18,956 nt of DNA from CAZFDT01 sp964518335 (lineage in GTDB: Bacteria > Planctomycetota > Phycisphaerae > Phycisphaerales > Phycisphaeraceae). The DNA lies in NCBI GenBank assembly GCA_964518335.1, contig CAZFDT010000098.1, positions 1 to 18,956 on the forward strand, in the 5' to 3' direction. Shown here in pieces: positions 13,293 through 18,956 of this stretch (its first letter is position 1; each line of letters opens with the position of its first letter). Made by a program: the position numbers and the translations under genes. The notes under the pieces were generated by a model. That model did not search any database. It was given only the letters and a program-made list of their open reading frames with translations, and was not told the DNA's origin.

Positions 13293-14075
13293 TCAAACCC
13301 CCGCCCGCCCCCGCCGTCGCGTCGCCATCGCCAGCAACCCCAGCCCCGCCAAGGCGAGCGTGCCGGGCTCGGGGATACCTGTTGCTTCATTGAATGTCGT
13401 CGCCACACGCAGATTGTCGATCGTCTTGTCGCCATCGGACGTGCCGCTGATCCGGAACATGAACGCAGCCAGATTGGCGGGAGATCCGCCTGTATTCGTA
13501 ACGCTGGTGCTAGCTTCGGATGACGGGTTTACCCACAGACTCGCCACATTCGTTCCTAAGTTGTACGCAATAACCACCTGGTACGTCGTGTCCTGATCGA
13601 GTTCTGTTCCCCAGTTGACGGTCGGATTTGCTGCCGCACCAATGGCCAATGTGTACTTACCTGCCGTTGAGCCACTGGGACGATAGGCCGTAAGACGCGA
13701 AATGAACGCGCCGGTGTCCACAGTCGTGCCAGTACTGTACCGGCCAAAATGTGCGAAGTAACCGCCAGTCGCAGTTGAACTAGGCTGATCAGAGGACAGT
13801 ACCGTAAGATCGAAGGCGGCATAGACCGTACCGGACGACACGGGCGATGTAAATGCACGGTTGTAATCCCCCGTTCCATTGTCGTCTATGGCGAGCTGAT
13901 TGGAGGCGATGGTCTGCCCACCCGTGCCGCTATGAAGTGCCCATGCACCACCGCTGGCAGCACCCAACTCGCCGTTGGAATAGGTGAAGGGCTCATTCAA
14001 AACTATCGCCGCATTTGCAGCGCCAGCAAAAAGTCCCGCCACCACTGCGCCGCACACGAACGTTGCAAATCTCAT
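13293..14075 (-). CDS. PEP-CTERM sorting-domain exported protein
   Basis: The 260-residue protein has a signal peptide (MRFATFVCGAVVAGLFAGAANA, with cleavage expected after residue 22). A Ser/Thr/Gly-rich extracellular beta domain follows, which by pattern could be a concanavalin/LamG-like jelly roll. The C-terminal sorting signal is GIPEPGTLALAGLGLLAMATRRRGR, with Pro-Glu-Pro at 235-237, a hydrophobic helix and an arginine cluster. Such tails are recognised by exosortase, linked to exopolysaccharide and extracellular matrix. No exosortase is in the window. GGGAGG lies 7 bases before the ATG at 14075. It has its own promoter about 150 bases upstream and a strong terminator downstream. Base use is less GC-rich in the central part than in housekeeping neighbours, as is common for secreted proteins. 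The ligand is unknown. Confidence 0.92.
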   Translation of the reverse strand: MRFATFVCGAVVAGLFAGAANAAIVLNEPFTYSNGELGAASGGAWALHSGTGGQTIASNQLAIDDNGTGDYNRAFTSPVSSGTVYAAFDLTVLSSDQPSSTATGGYFAHFGRYSTGTTVDTGAFISRLTAYRPSGSTAGKYTLAIGAAANPTVNWGTELDQDTTYQVVIAYNLGTNVASLWVNPSSEASTSVTNTGGSPANLAAFMFRISGTSDGDKTIDNLRVATTFNEATGIPEPGTLALAGLGLLAMATRRRGRAGV

Positions 14076-14222
14076 CTTCCGGCCTCCCGCCCTTCTTGGG
14101 GCTTAATGGTCACGCGACAACGGACGGACGCACATCACGCCGCCGGAGTCACGAACGTTTCCTAACACACATGGGGAACATCAATCACATGCAACCCGGA
14201 TCCCCATAGCAGGCCGTCACAT

Positions 14223-14252
14223 ACTATACCACCTTCATGACGATAGGGTCAA
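14223..14252 (-). promoter_or_regulatory. Sigma-70-type promoter of the PEP-CTERM gene
   Basis: On the minus strand TTGACC (14252-14247) and TATAGT (14228-14223) each match five of six consensus bases with an 18-base spacer. The predicted leader is about 140 bases. Just upstream of the -35, ATTGTTAACGACAAT (14264-14278) is an inverted repeat of ATTGT/ACAAT that could bind a regulator. Confidence 0.6.
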
Positions 14253-14453
14253 TACTTCGTGTGATTGTCGTTAACAATGTGCAAAAAAGATGTGGCGGGC
14301 TAACAGGCTGCCTAGTTTCGCATCACGCGCCTCGCCCAGACTGAGCGGCGGGGCAATATCAGTGCAGCGACTCCGATGAGTGGCGAGCGAAACCCGAAGC
14401 AAATCCCACGGCGTGGGCTGCCATGCTTCTGCCGGGCGGCGCGAGCGGTGGGC

Positions 14454-14483
14454 GTGACACATCGGCGCGGGCGCTGCTACAGT
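14454..14483 (+). promoter_or_regulatory. Candidate promoter of the MJ0042-rhomboid operon
   Basis: GTGACA (14454-14459, five of six) and TACAGT (14478-14483, four of six) are 18 bases apart. The -10 ends 10 bases before the ATG at 14494, giving a leader of only a few bases. The remaining part of 14276-14453 shows nothing recognisable. Confidence 0.4.
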
Positions 14484-14493
14484 GACGGTGAGC

Positions 14494-15732
14494 ATGTACG
14501 AGACGACCTGTCCGAGCTGCGGCCACGTGACCAAAGCCTCCTTCATCCGGGTCGGCGCGGTGGTGGTGTGCGAAGGCTGTGGTCAGCGGTTCCAGGTGCA
14601 GCCGGGCAAGATCGCGCGGAAGGTGCAGGCGAGCGAGGCGGCGCTGGCGGAGATCGCCGAGTCGTTGTCGGCGTCGGTGCGAGCGTCGTCGGCGGAGGCG
14701 ACGGAGGGGGCGCGGGCGAAGGCCGCCGCGCCGGACTGGACCCCGCCCAGCGATGCGCCGCGCAAGCCCGCGCCGACGCCGGCGCCGGCGCCTGCGTCGG
14801 CCCCGCCGCGGCGCGCCGCGGCCGCAACTGCGGCGCCCGCGCCGGCTGCGCCCCCCGCCGCACCGCCGCCCGCGCCCGCGCCCGCCCGGCGGCGCAAACG
14901 TGCCCGCATGTCGTGGAGCACGATCTACGCCCTGGGCGCGAGCCTGCTGGTCACGGGCGTGCTCATCATCGCGCTGGTGGTGGCGGCGATGGACGACGGG
15001 TCGAAACGGCGCGGGGTGGGTGCGTCGGGCGGCCAGGACGGGCCCGAAGGCCTGGGGCCGCAGGCGATCGATGTGCCGATGCTCACGGCCGAGGCATTCG
15101 CCCCGGCGGCGTGGCGCGAGGTGGACGAGGCGGCGACGACGCTGTCGCCGGTGCCGGGTCCGGTGAACCTGACGCAGGAGAAGTGGGTGCGGCCGGCGGG
15201 CGCGACCGACCAGTTGCTGTACACGGCGCAGGCGGTCGCCGACGGGGCGGACGTGATCGCGCTGGCGTGGGTGCAACTGTCGATGATCGACGACGAGGGC
15301 CGCGTGTTCGCGCGGGCGTCGGCGCCGCTGCTGCACGCCAACCAGCGCGCGGCGGTGCCGGTGACGGTGGTGACGCCGCTGGCGCTGCGCCGGCGGATGG
15401 CGTTTCTGGTGTGGGAGTCGAAGGTGGAGCAGCTCTGGCCGGGGGCGGTGCTGATCGAGGACGCGGCGATTCATTCCTACGGCACGGGCAAGCGGACGCT
15501 GGTGCGGGTCAAGGCGTTCAACCCGTTGGCGGCGCCGATGAAGGACGCGACGTTCGTGATCGGCGCCACAGACTACGACGGCCGGCCGCTGGGCCAGTGG
15601 CGGGTGCGTTACAGTGAACCACTGGGCCCGAGGCGCTCGGTGGAGTTCACCGTGCTGGTGCCGCTGACGGGGGACGAGGTGGCGGTGCAGTGGACGGTCG
15701 CCGGCGCGGGCACGCCCGCCCCGAATCCGTAG
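14494..15732 (+). CDS. MJ0042-type zinc-ribbon, single-pass membrane protein
   Basis: The 412-residue protein starts with an MJ0042-like zinc ribbon (Cys6, Cys9, Cys26, Cys29; TTCPSCGH ... VCEGCGQRFQV). A charged helical segment and a long Ala/Pro linker (about 84-132) follow. A basic cluster, ARRRKRAR, precedes one membrane helix (about 144-165, IYALGASLLVTGVLIIALVV), which predicts a cytosolic N-terminus and an outside C-terminus. The roughly 245-residue outer domain includes VRVKAFNPLAAPMKDATFVI, resembling FxLYD-like beta-sandwich domains. The start at 14494 is preferred over the GTG at 14482, because GGTGAG precedes it and the ribbon begins there. It is 17 bases from the rhomboid gene and shares its transcript. 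The very GC-rich linker is odd in composition. The function is unknown. Confidence 0.85.
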   Translation: MYETTCPSCGHVTKASFIRVGAVVVCEGCGQRFQVQPGKIARKVQASEAALAEIAESLSASVRASSAEATEGARAKAAAPDWTPPSDAPRKPAPTPAPAPASAPPRRAAAATAAPAPAAPPAAPPPAPAPARRRKRARMSWSTIYALGASLLVTGVLIIALVVAAMDDGSKRRGVGASGGQDGPEGLGPQAIDVPMLTAEAFAPAAWREVDEAATTLSPVPGPVNLTQEKWVRPAGATDQLLYTAQAVADGADVIALAWVQLSMIDDEGRVFARASAPLLHANQRAAVPVTVVTPLALRRRMAFLVWESKVEQLWPGAVLIEDAAIHSYGTGKRTLVRVKAFNPLAAPMKDATFVIGATDYDGRPLGQWRVRYSEPLGPRRSVEFTVLVPLTGDEVAVQWTVAGAGTPAPNP

Positions 15733-15749
15733 AATCGGGGCACGAGCCG

Positions 15750-16904
15750 ATGTTCTTCCCCATCCGCACCGACCGCGTTCAGCGCCACACGCCCTGGGTC
15801 AACTACGCGCTGATCGCCGCCAACGCCCTGGTGTTCCTGGCCACGCGCGAGAAGTTGGGCACGCCCCAGGTCGCCCAGTGGTTCCTCTCCCCGCACCAGC
15901 CGCAGTGGTGGCAGTTCCTCTCCTACCAGTTCCTTCACGCCAACCTCATGCACGTGGCGGGCAACATGCTGTTCCTCTACGTGTTCGGCAACAGCATCGA
16001 GGACCGGCTGGGCAAGCTCGGGTATCTGCTGTTCTATCTCGCCGGGGGCGTGTTCGCGGGCATCGGGCACGTCATCGGGTCGCCCAATCCCGTGCTGGGC
16101 GCCAGCGGCGCCGTCTCGGCGGTCACCGGGGCGTACCTGGCCCTGTTCCCCATGACCTACGTCACAATCGTCTATTTCTTCATCTTCATCGGATCGTTCG
16201 AGGTCGCCAGCATGTGGCTGATCCTGCTGCGCGTGGCGCAGGACTTTGTGTTCCACGTGGGCAGCATCGGCGGGAACGTGGCGTACGGGGCGCACCTGGC
16301 GGGCTACGTGTACGGGTTCCTCGTGGGCATAAGCATGCTGTGGGTGCGCCTGCTGCCGCGCGAGCCGTACGACCTGCTGTCGATGCTCGAGCATCGGCGG
16401 CGACGGGCGCAGTTCCGCTCCGCCGCCGCGCGGGGGTATCGCCCGTGGGAGTTCAACAAGCCCGGCGACCCGCCGCCCGCCGCCGGCGACGAGCCCCGCG
16501 CCTTCACGGCCCAGGAGCAGCAGATCACCGAGCTGCGCAGCCGCATCAGCGCCGCCGTCCGCGACCACGACCTGCCCGCCGCCGTCGATCTTTACGCCCA
16601 GCTCCTGCAGATCGACGCCGGGCAGGTGCTCGGTCAACAGCAGCAGCTCGACCTGGCCAACCAGCTCATGCACGCGCAGCGCTACGCCGACGCCGCCGCC
16701 GCGTACGAGCGCTTCCTCAACACCTACACCACCTATTCGCAGCGCGAGCAGGTGCAGCTCATCCTCGCGCTGATCTACGCCCGCTACCTGGAGCGCCGCC
16801 AGCGGGCGCGCGAGCTGCTCGGCGCCGCCGTCCCCCGCCTGCACGACGCCGAGCAGAAGTCCCTGGCGCAGGAAATCCTCGACGAGCTGGGCCCGCGCGC
16901 CTAG
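15750..16904 (+). CDS. Rhomboid-family intramembrane serine protease with C-terminal helical repeats
   Basis: Rhomboids cut transmembrane segments within the membrane. The 384-residue protein has the rhomboid core at about 14-200: HANLMHVAGNMLFLYVFGNSIED with His68 and Asn72, the nucleophile Ser119 in GASGAVSAVTGAYL, and the partner His182 in GAHLAGYVYGF. The dyad is complete, so activity is likely. Residues 205-260 form a cytosolic linker. The region 265-380 consists of paired helices (LRSRISAAVRDHDLPAAVDL, then LDLANQLMHAQRYADAAAAY) resembling TPR repeats, a common rhomboid add-on in planctomycetes. The ATG at 15750 is the first that matches the family (MFFPIRTDRV), 17 bases after the MJ0042 gene. 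The adjacent single-pass protein is a possible substrate, which is an inference from position. Confidence 0.94.
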   Translation: MFFPIRTDRVQRHTPWVNYALIAANALVFLATREKLGTPQVAQWFLSPHQPQWWQFLSYQFLHANLMHVAGNMLFLYVFGNSIEDRLGKLGYLLFYLAGGVFAGIGHVIGSPNPVLGASGAVSAVTGAYLALFPMTYVTIVYFFIFIGSFEVASMWLILLRVAQDFVFHVGSIGGNVAYGAHLAGYVYGFLVGISMLWVRLLPREPYDLLSMLEHRRRRAQFRSAAARGYRPWEFNKPGDPPPAAGDEPRAFTAQEQQITELRSRISAAVRDHDLPAAVDLYAQLLQIDAGQVLGQQQQLDLANQLMHAQRYADAAAAYERFLNTYTTYSQREQVQLILALIYARYLERRQRARELLGAAVPRLHDAEQKSLAQEILDELGPRA

Positions 16905-16940
16905 CGCCGCCACGCCGGTTCAACGTGCGCCGAACCAAGA

Positions 16941-16967
16941 GCGCGACCACTGGTCGCGGCTTTACAA
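16941..16967 (+). repeat. REP palindrome, left copy
   Basis: The core CGCGACCACTGGTCGCG is an 8-base perfect stem around one central base, followed by GCTTTACAA. The whole 27 bases recur inverted at 17512-17538. The tail supplies most of the TACAAT -10 element of the transposase gene. Confidence 0.8.
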
Positions 16968-16968
16968 T
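16963..16968 (+). promoter_or_regulatory. Candidate -10 element (TACAAT) of the RAYT gene
   Basis: TACAAT ends 6 bases before the ATG at 16975, with GGACGC between, so the mRNA would be leaderless. Five of its six bases belong to the REP repeat, which suggests that the repeat brings the gene's own promoter with it. Confidence 0.5.
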
Positions 16969-16974
16969 GGACGC

Positions 16975-17517
16975 ATGGCGAACACGCTGGGGTACCATCT
17001 CGTCAAATCGGGATTTGGATTGTGGCTTCCGGGAGATGATCGGGGCCATTGGTCGGATGCGTGGGACGAGCAAATCGGTTTCGTCGAGCCGCACACGTTG
17101 CACGGGGGCGATCCGGTGCGCAAACGCATGGCCGAGGAACGCATGAAGCACCCACCCGTGCGATTCACCGACGACATGCTCGGCATCATTGCCGCGACGC
17201 TCGGCGATCTGGTGCATCGGTCCCGCGGCGGCCTGCGCATCGCCGCGGCAGCGATCGAACCGACGCACATGCACTTGCAGTTGCCCTACACGGGGCGCGA
17301 CATTGACCACACCGCCAAGTGGATCGCCGATCAGACAACCAAGGCGATTCACGCGCGAACGAATCACCAGGGTCCGGTCTGGGCCGGAGGACGTTGGCGC
17401 GTGTTCATCTTCGACGCGGCGCAATGGAACGCGTGCGGACGGTACATACGTCGTCACAACGAGCGCGGCGGCCGGGCCGCCGACCCATACCCATGGATCA
17501 CGCCGCTGTCTTTGTAA
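16975..17517 (+). CDS. REP-associated tyrosine transposase (RAYT, Y1/IS200-like)
   Basis: The 180-residue protein belongs to the Y1 (HUH) transposase superfamily. Its N-terminal strand and FGLWLPGDDRGHW match the RAYT-type GxWLPGDxRG motif. The metal-binding HxH is His98 and His100 in EPTHMHLQL. The nucleophile is probably Tyr157 in GRYIRRHNERGG, following VWAGGRWRVFIFDAAQW. The enzyme would nick single-stranded REP hairpins through a phosphotyrosine bond. All key residues appear present, so it may be active. Base use is somewhat less GC-rich than in the rhomboid gene. It is convergent with the phyH-like gene. RAYTs are usually single-copy and vertically maintained rather than highly mobile, so calling it a domesticated element is reasonable. 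Confidence 0.88.
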   Translation: MANTLGYHLVKSGFGLWLPGDDRGHWSDAWDEQIGFVEPHTLHGGDPVRKRMAEERMKHPPVRFTDDMLGIIAATLGDLVHRSRGGLRIAAAAIEPTHMHLQLPYTGRDIDHTAKWIADQTTKAIHARTNHQGPVWAGGRWRVFIFDAAQWNACGRYIRRHNERGGRAADPYPWITPLSL

Positions 17518-17538
17518 AGCCGCGACCAGTGGTCGCGC
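17512..17538 (-). repeat. REP palindrome, right copy
   Basis: This is the exact inverted copy of 16941-16967, with core CGCGACCAGTGGTCGCG. The transposase TAA stop (17515-17517) lies within it. The hairpin follows the gene directly and could also protect or end the transcript. Confidence 0.8.
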
Positions 17539-17585
17539 ATTCGGCCAATCGGGCCGACTCTTCCGGGGGTAATCGCGATATCACA

Positions 17586-18467
17586 TCAACACGCCACGTC
17601 TTTGCCTTCGCTGCCGAACACCTTGAGGCGCTCGTCCTGGGCGATCTTGACAGCGTCGGCGGGGGCGTAGTGAAACTGCACGGCGCGGCGGCGCTTGTCG
17701 GAGCAATTGCTCGGCGTGCCGTGGGGCAGCAGGCCGTCGAAAAACAGCACGCCGCCGGGCTGCAGCGGCACCGCGACGCACGAACGCTTGCGCGCGAGGA
17801 TGTCCGTGTCGCAGATCTGCCAGTCGCGCCGCTGGAAATGCACGACCGGCCCGTCGCGGTGCGCCCCGTCGAGCACGTGCATGCAGCCGTTGTCCGTCGT
17901 CGCCTCGTCCAGTGCGATCCACACGCCCACCACCGGCGTGCCCACCGGCAGATCGAAGTAGGCCTTGTCCTGATGCCAGGGCTTTTCCCGGCCCTGACGC
18001 GGCGGCTTGAGCAGCGCCATGTCCTGAAACAGTTGCACCGGCCCGCCCAGCAATCGCTGCACCGGGCCGACGATCCGCGCGTCACCGCTGAGCGCCTTCA
18101 GCCGCGGCGACCATGGGCACAGGTTCCACAGCTTGCGGATCGCGTCCGCCCGCGCGTCGCCCTGCAAGGCGTCGAACCGGTCGATCAACTGGCCCTCCGG
18201 CTGCGTGCCGTCGTAGCCCTCGACCTTGCCCGAGATCAGGTCGAGCAGGGCGTCGGCGACTTCGCGGACATCGGCGGGGGGAATCAACTGCTCCACGGCC
18301 ACGTAGCCGTGCTCGCGGTAGAAGGCGACCGCCTCGTCGTCGATGCCGGCGGCGCCGATGCGCTTGGGCGCGATGGCATCGACGGTGTAAAGATCGGGTT
18401 GGTGCGGCTCGATCCCGTCGGGCACGTGCGTCTGATACTTGCGCGGGGGGGCGCTGGCGGTGCTCAT
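17586..18467 (-). CDS. Phytanoyl-CoA dioxygenase (PhyH) family protein
   Basis: The 293-residue protein is a predicted Fe(II)/2-oxoglutarate-dependent oxygenase of the PhyH family. The iron ligands are His165 and Asp167 in KPWHQDKAYF and His249 in LLPHGTPSN. Arginines 259-261 are placed to bind the 2-oxoglutarate carboxylate. VGVWIALDEATTDNGCMHVL is the typical core strand pair. Bacterial members hydroxylate varied small molecules, so the substrate cannot be named. The start at 18467 has GGAGA about 8 bases upstream. The frame is open to 18569, but that would overlap the divergent regulator's start. It is divergently arranged with an AraC-type gene, which suggests that the regulator controls it in response to a sugar or other carbon source. 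This arrangement is often seen in planctomycetes. Confidence 0.92.
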   Translation of the reverse strand: MSTASAPPRKYQTHVPDGIEPHQPDLYTVDAIAPKRIGAAGIDDEAVAFYREHGYVAVEQLIPPADVREVADALLDLISGKVEGYDGTQPEGQLIDRFDALQGDARADAIRKLWNLCPWSPRLKALSGDARIVGPVQRLLGGPVQLFQDMALLKPPRQGREKPWHQDKAYFDLPVGTPVVGVWIALDEATTDNGCMHVLDGAHRDGPVVHFQRRDWQICDTDILARKRSCVAVPLQPGGVLFFDGLLPHGTPSNCSDKRRRAVQFHYAPADAVKIAQDERLKVFGSEGKDVAC

Positions 18468-18518
18468 GGCAGGTCTCCGTTCTGCCCCCATCATCGTCGT
18501 CGGCGGAACGCGCGGCCA

Positions 18519-18547
18519 TGGACAGCCCCGCTGGGGCTTTGTATAAA
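18519..18547 (+). promoter_or_regulatory. Promoter of the AraC-like gene with a palindrome in its spacer
   Basis: TGGACA (18519-18524) and TATAAA (18542-18547) each match five of six consensus bases with a 17-base spacer. The spacer is occupied by the perfect inverted repeat AGCCCCGCTGGGGCT (18524-18538), an ideal position for an autoregulatory operator. The start site predicted near 18554 leaves only about 8 leader bases before the ATG at 18562. Confidence 0.6.
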
Positions 18548-18561
18548 TCCGGCAGAACATC

Positions 18562-18956
18562 ATGCCCATCGACTGGACCCAATGGCAGGTGAGGCTGAAT
18601 TACGGCGGTCGCGTCCGTTGCGAACCGGGGTGGCGGATCGACGAGGCGTGGATGGCGCGTTTGCGCGACTTCGACCTGTGGTTTGTCTGGGGCGGACGGG
18701 GCACGATGCAGTTGACCGGTGGAACGCTGGCGCTGCGCCCGGGCGTGGCGATCTGGATGAGGGCGGGGCGACGCTATCTGGCCGAGCAGGACCCCGAGCA
18801 CCGGCTGGGCGTGACGTTCATGCACTTCGACCTGCTCGACCCCTCGGGTCGTCCGAGCCTGACGCCGCGCGGCCTGCCGGGGGAGGTGCATCACGTGGCG
18901 GACATGCCCTACGTCGATGCGATCATGCGGCGGACCCTCGCCCTGGCGGGCGGGTC
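18562..18956 (+). CDS. AraC-family transcriptional regulator, N-terminal part
   Basis: The gene is cut by the right edge after 131 codons. The visible part fits the cupin-like sensor domain of AraC regulators: LRDFDLWFVWGGRGTMQLTG, then LALRPGVAIWMRAGRRYLAE and LGVTFMHFDLLD, the usual strand order of an arabinose-binding-like pocket. The DNA-binding helix-turn-helix pair would lie beyond the window, so the class rests on the sensor domain and on the divergent position next to an enzyme gene. The ATG at 18562 is the only suitable start and has no clear Shine-Dalgarno sequence, in line with a near-leaderless transcript. Confidence 0.78.
   Translation, partial: MPIDWTQWQVRLNYGGRVRCEPGWRIDEAWMARLRDFDLWFVWGGRGTMQLTGGTLALRPGVAIWMRAGRRYLAEQDPEHRLGVTFMHFDLLDPSGRPSLTPRGLPGEVHHVADMPYVDAIMRRTLALAGG

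Larger units (their letters stand above)
16941..17538 (+). mobile_element. REP-RAYT unit (transposase gene bracketed by 27-bp inverted repeat)
   Basis: A perfect 27-base inverted repeat (16941-16967 and 17512-17538) encloses one Y1-type transposase gene with almost no other DNA. The left repeat ends inside the gene's -10 hexamer and the right repeat contains its TAA stop. RAYT genes in other bacteria are characteristically flanked by inverted REP palindromes, which they bind and cut. No target duplication is apparent, as expected for Y1 elements. Confidence 0.8.

Noticed and set aside
14359..15474. A 371-codon His/Arg-rich minus-strand frame opposite the MJ0042 gene
   Set aside because: Simple-sequence arginine/histidine translation arising from the GC-rich Ala/Pro linker; no domain or ribosome site.
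15609..16913. A 434-codon minus-strand frame opposite the rhomboid gene
   Set aside because: Composition is typical of an antisense frame, and the rhomboid catalytic motifs fix the coding strand.
16941..17538. Classical DDE insertion sequence
   Set aside because: No DDE transposase and no target duplication; HxH plus Tyr and palindromic repeats point to the RAYT/Y1 class.

Overview
This window looks like a chromosomal segment of a GC-rich planctomycete, probably of the Phycisphaerae type. The evidence is indirect: small membrane proteins ending in CGYDL...CPECG zinc ribbons, an MJ0042-type zinc-ribbon protein, a prepilin-like protein related to the H-X9-DG group, a PEP-CTERM exported protein, an alternative GlmU-like protein, and a phytanoyl-CoA-dioxygenase-like gene divergent from an AraC-type regulator. 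No rRNA, tRNA, CRISPR array or prophage was seen.

Layout. 1-3016: the 5' end of a MoxR AAA ATPase gene (minus), mutM (plus) and dnaA (minus). An AT-richer gap between mutM and dnaA holds a perfect DnaA box. 3245-5432: a GlmU-like gene overlapping a zinc-ribbon membrane protein gene, then a RelB/Phd-RelE type toxin-antitoxin pair. 5509-7951: an aldo/keto reductase, a second zinc-ribbon membrane protein, and purU (minus). 7952-9003: about 1 kb with no convincing gene, holding a second perfect DnaA box at the purU promoter, short tandem repeats and a GC-rich compound inverted repeat ahead of typA. 9004-10890: typA/bipA. 11021-11997: a two-gene minus-strand operon of a single-domain PqiA-like protein and an unknown two-helix membrane protein. 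12173-14075: a prepilin-like gene and a PEP-CTERM gene, both minus, with a clear promoter and terminator for the latter. 14494-16904: an MJ0042 zinc-ribbon single-pass membrane protein followed 17 bases later by a rhomboid protease with a C-terminal helical repeat region. 16941-17538: a REP-associated (RAYT/Y1) transposase gene bracketed by a perfect 27-bp inverted repeat. 17586-18956: a phytanoyl-CoA dioxygenase-like gene (minus) divergent from an AraC-like gene cut by the window edge.

Two themes cross gene boundaries. First, many start codons (mutM, GlmU-like, the 6515 gene, purU, pqiA-like, RAYT, and less tightly the MJ0042 gene) lie 6-10 bases behind a TANNNT-like -10 hexamer and lack a strong Shine-Dalgarno sequence. 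That is the signature expected of leaderless mRNAs. Genes without this arrangement (dnaA, aldo/keto reductase, prepilin, PEP-CTERM, phyH-like) have recognisable purine-rich ribosome sites. Second, at least four kinds of palindromic dispersed repeat sit between genes: a pair sharing one consensus 3' of dnaA and 3' of typA, a multi-hairpin element in the typA leader region, a 112-bp element upstream of the prepilin gene, and the REP pair around the RAYT gene. No complete new defence or biosynthetic system is evident. The best leads are the leaderless-promoter pattern, the RAYT unit whose repeats contain its own promoter and stop codon, and the DnaA box placed on the purU promoter.
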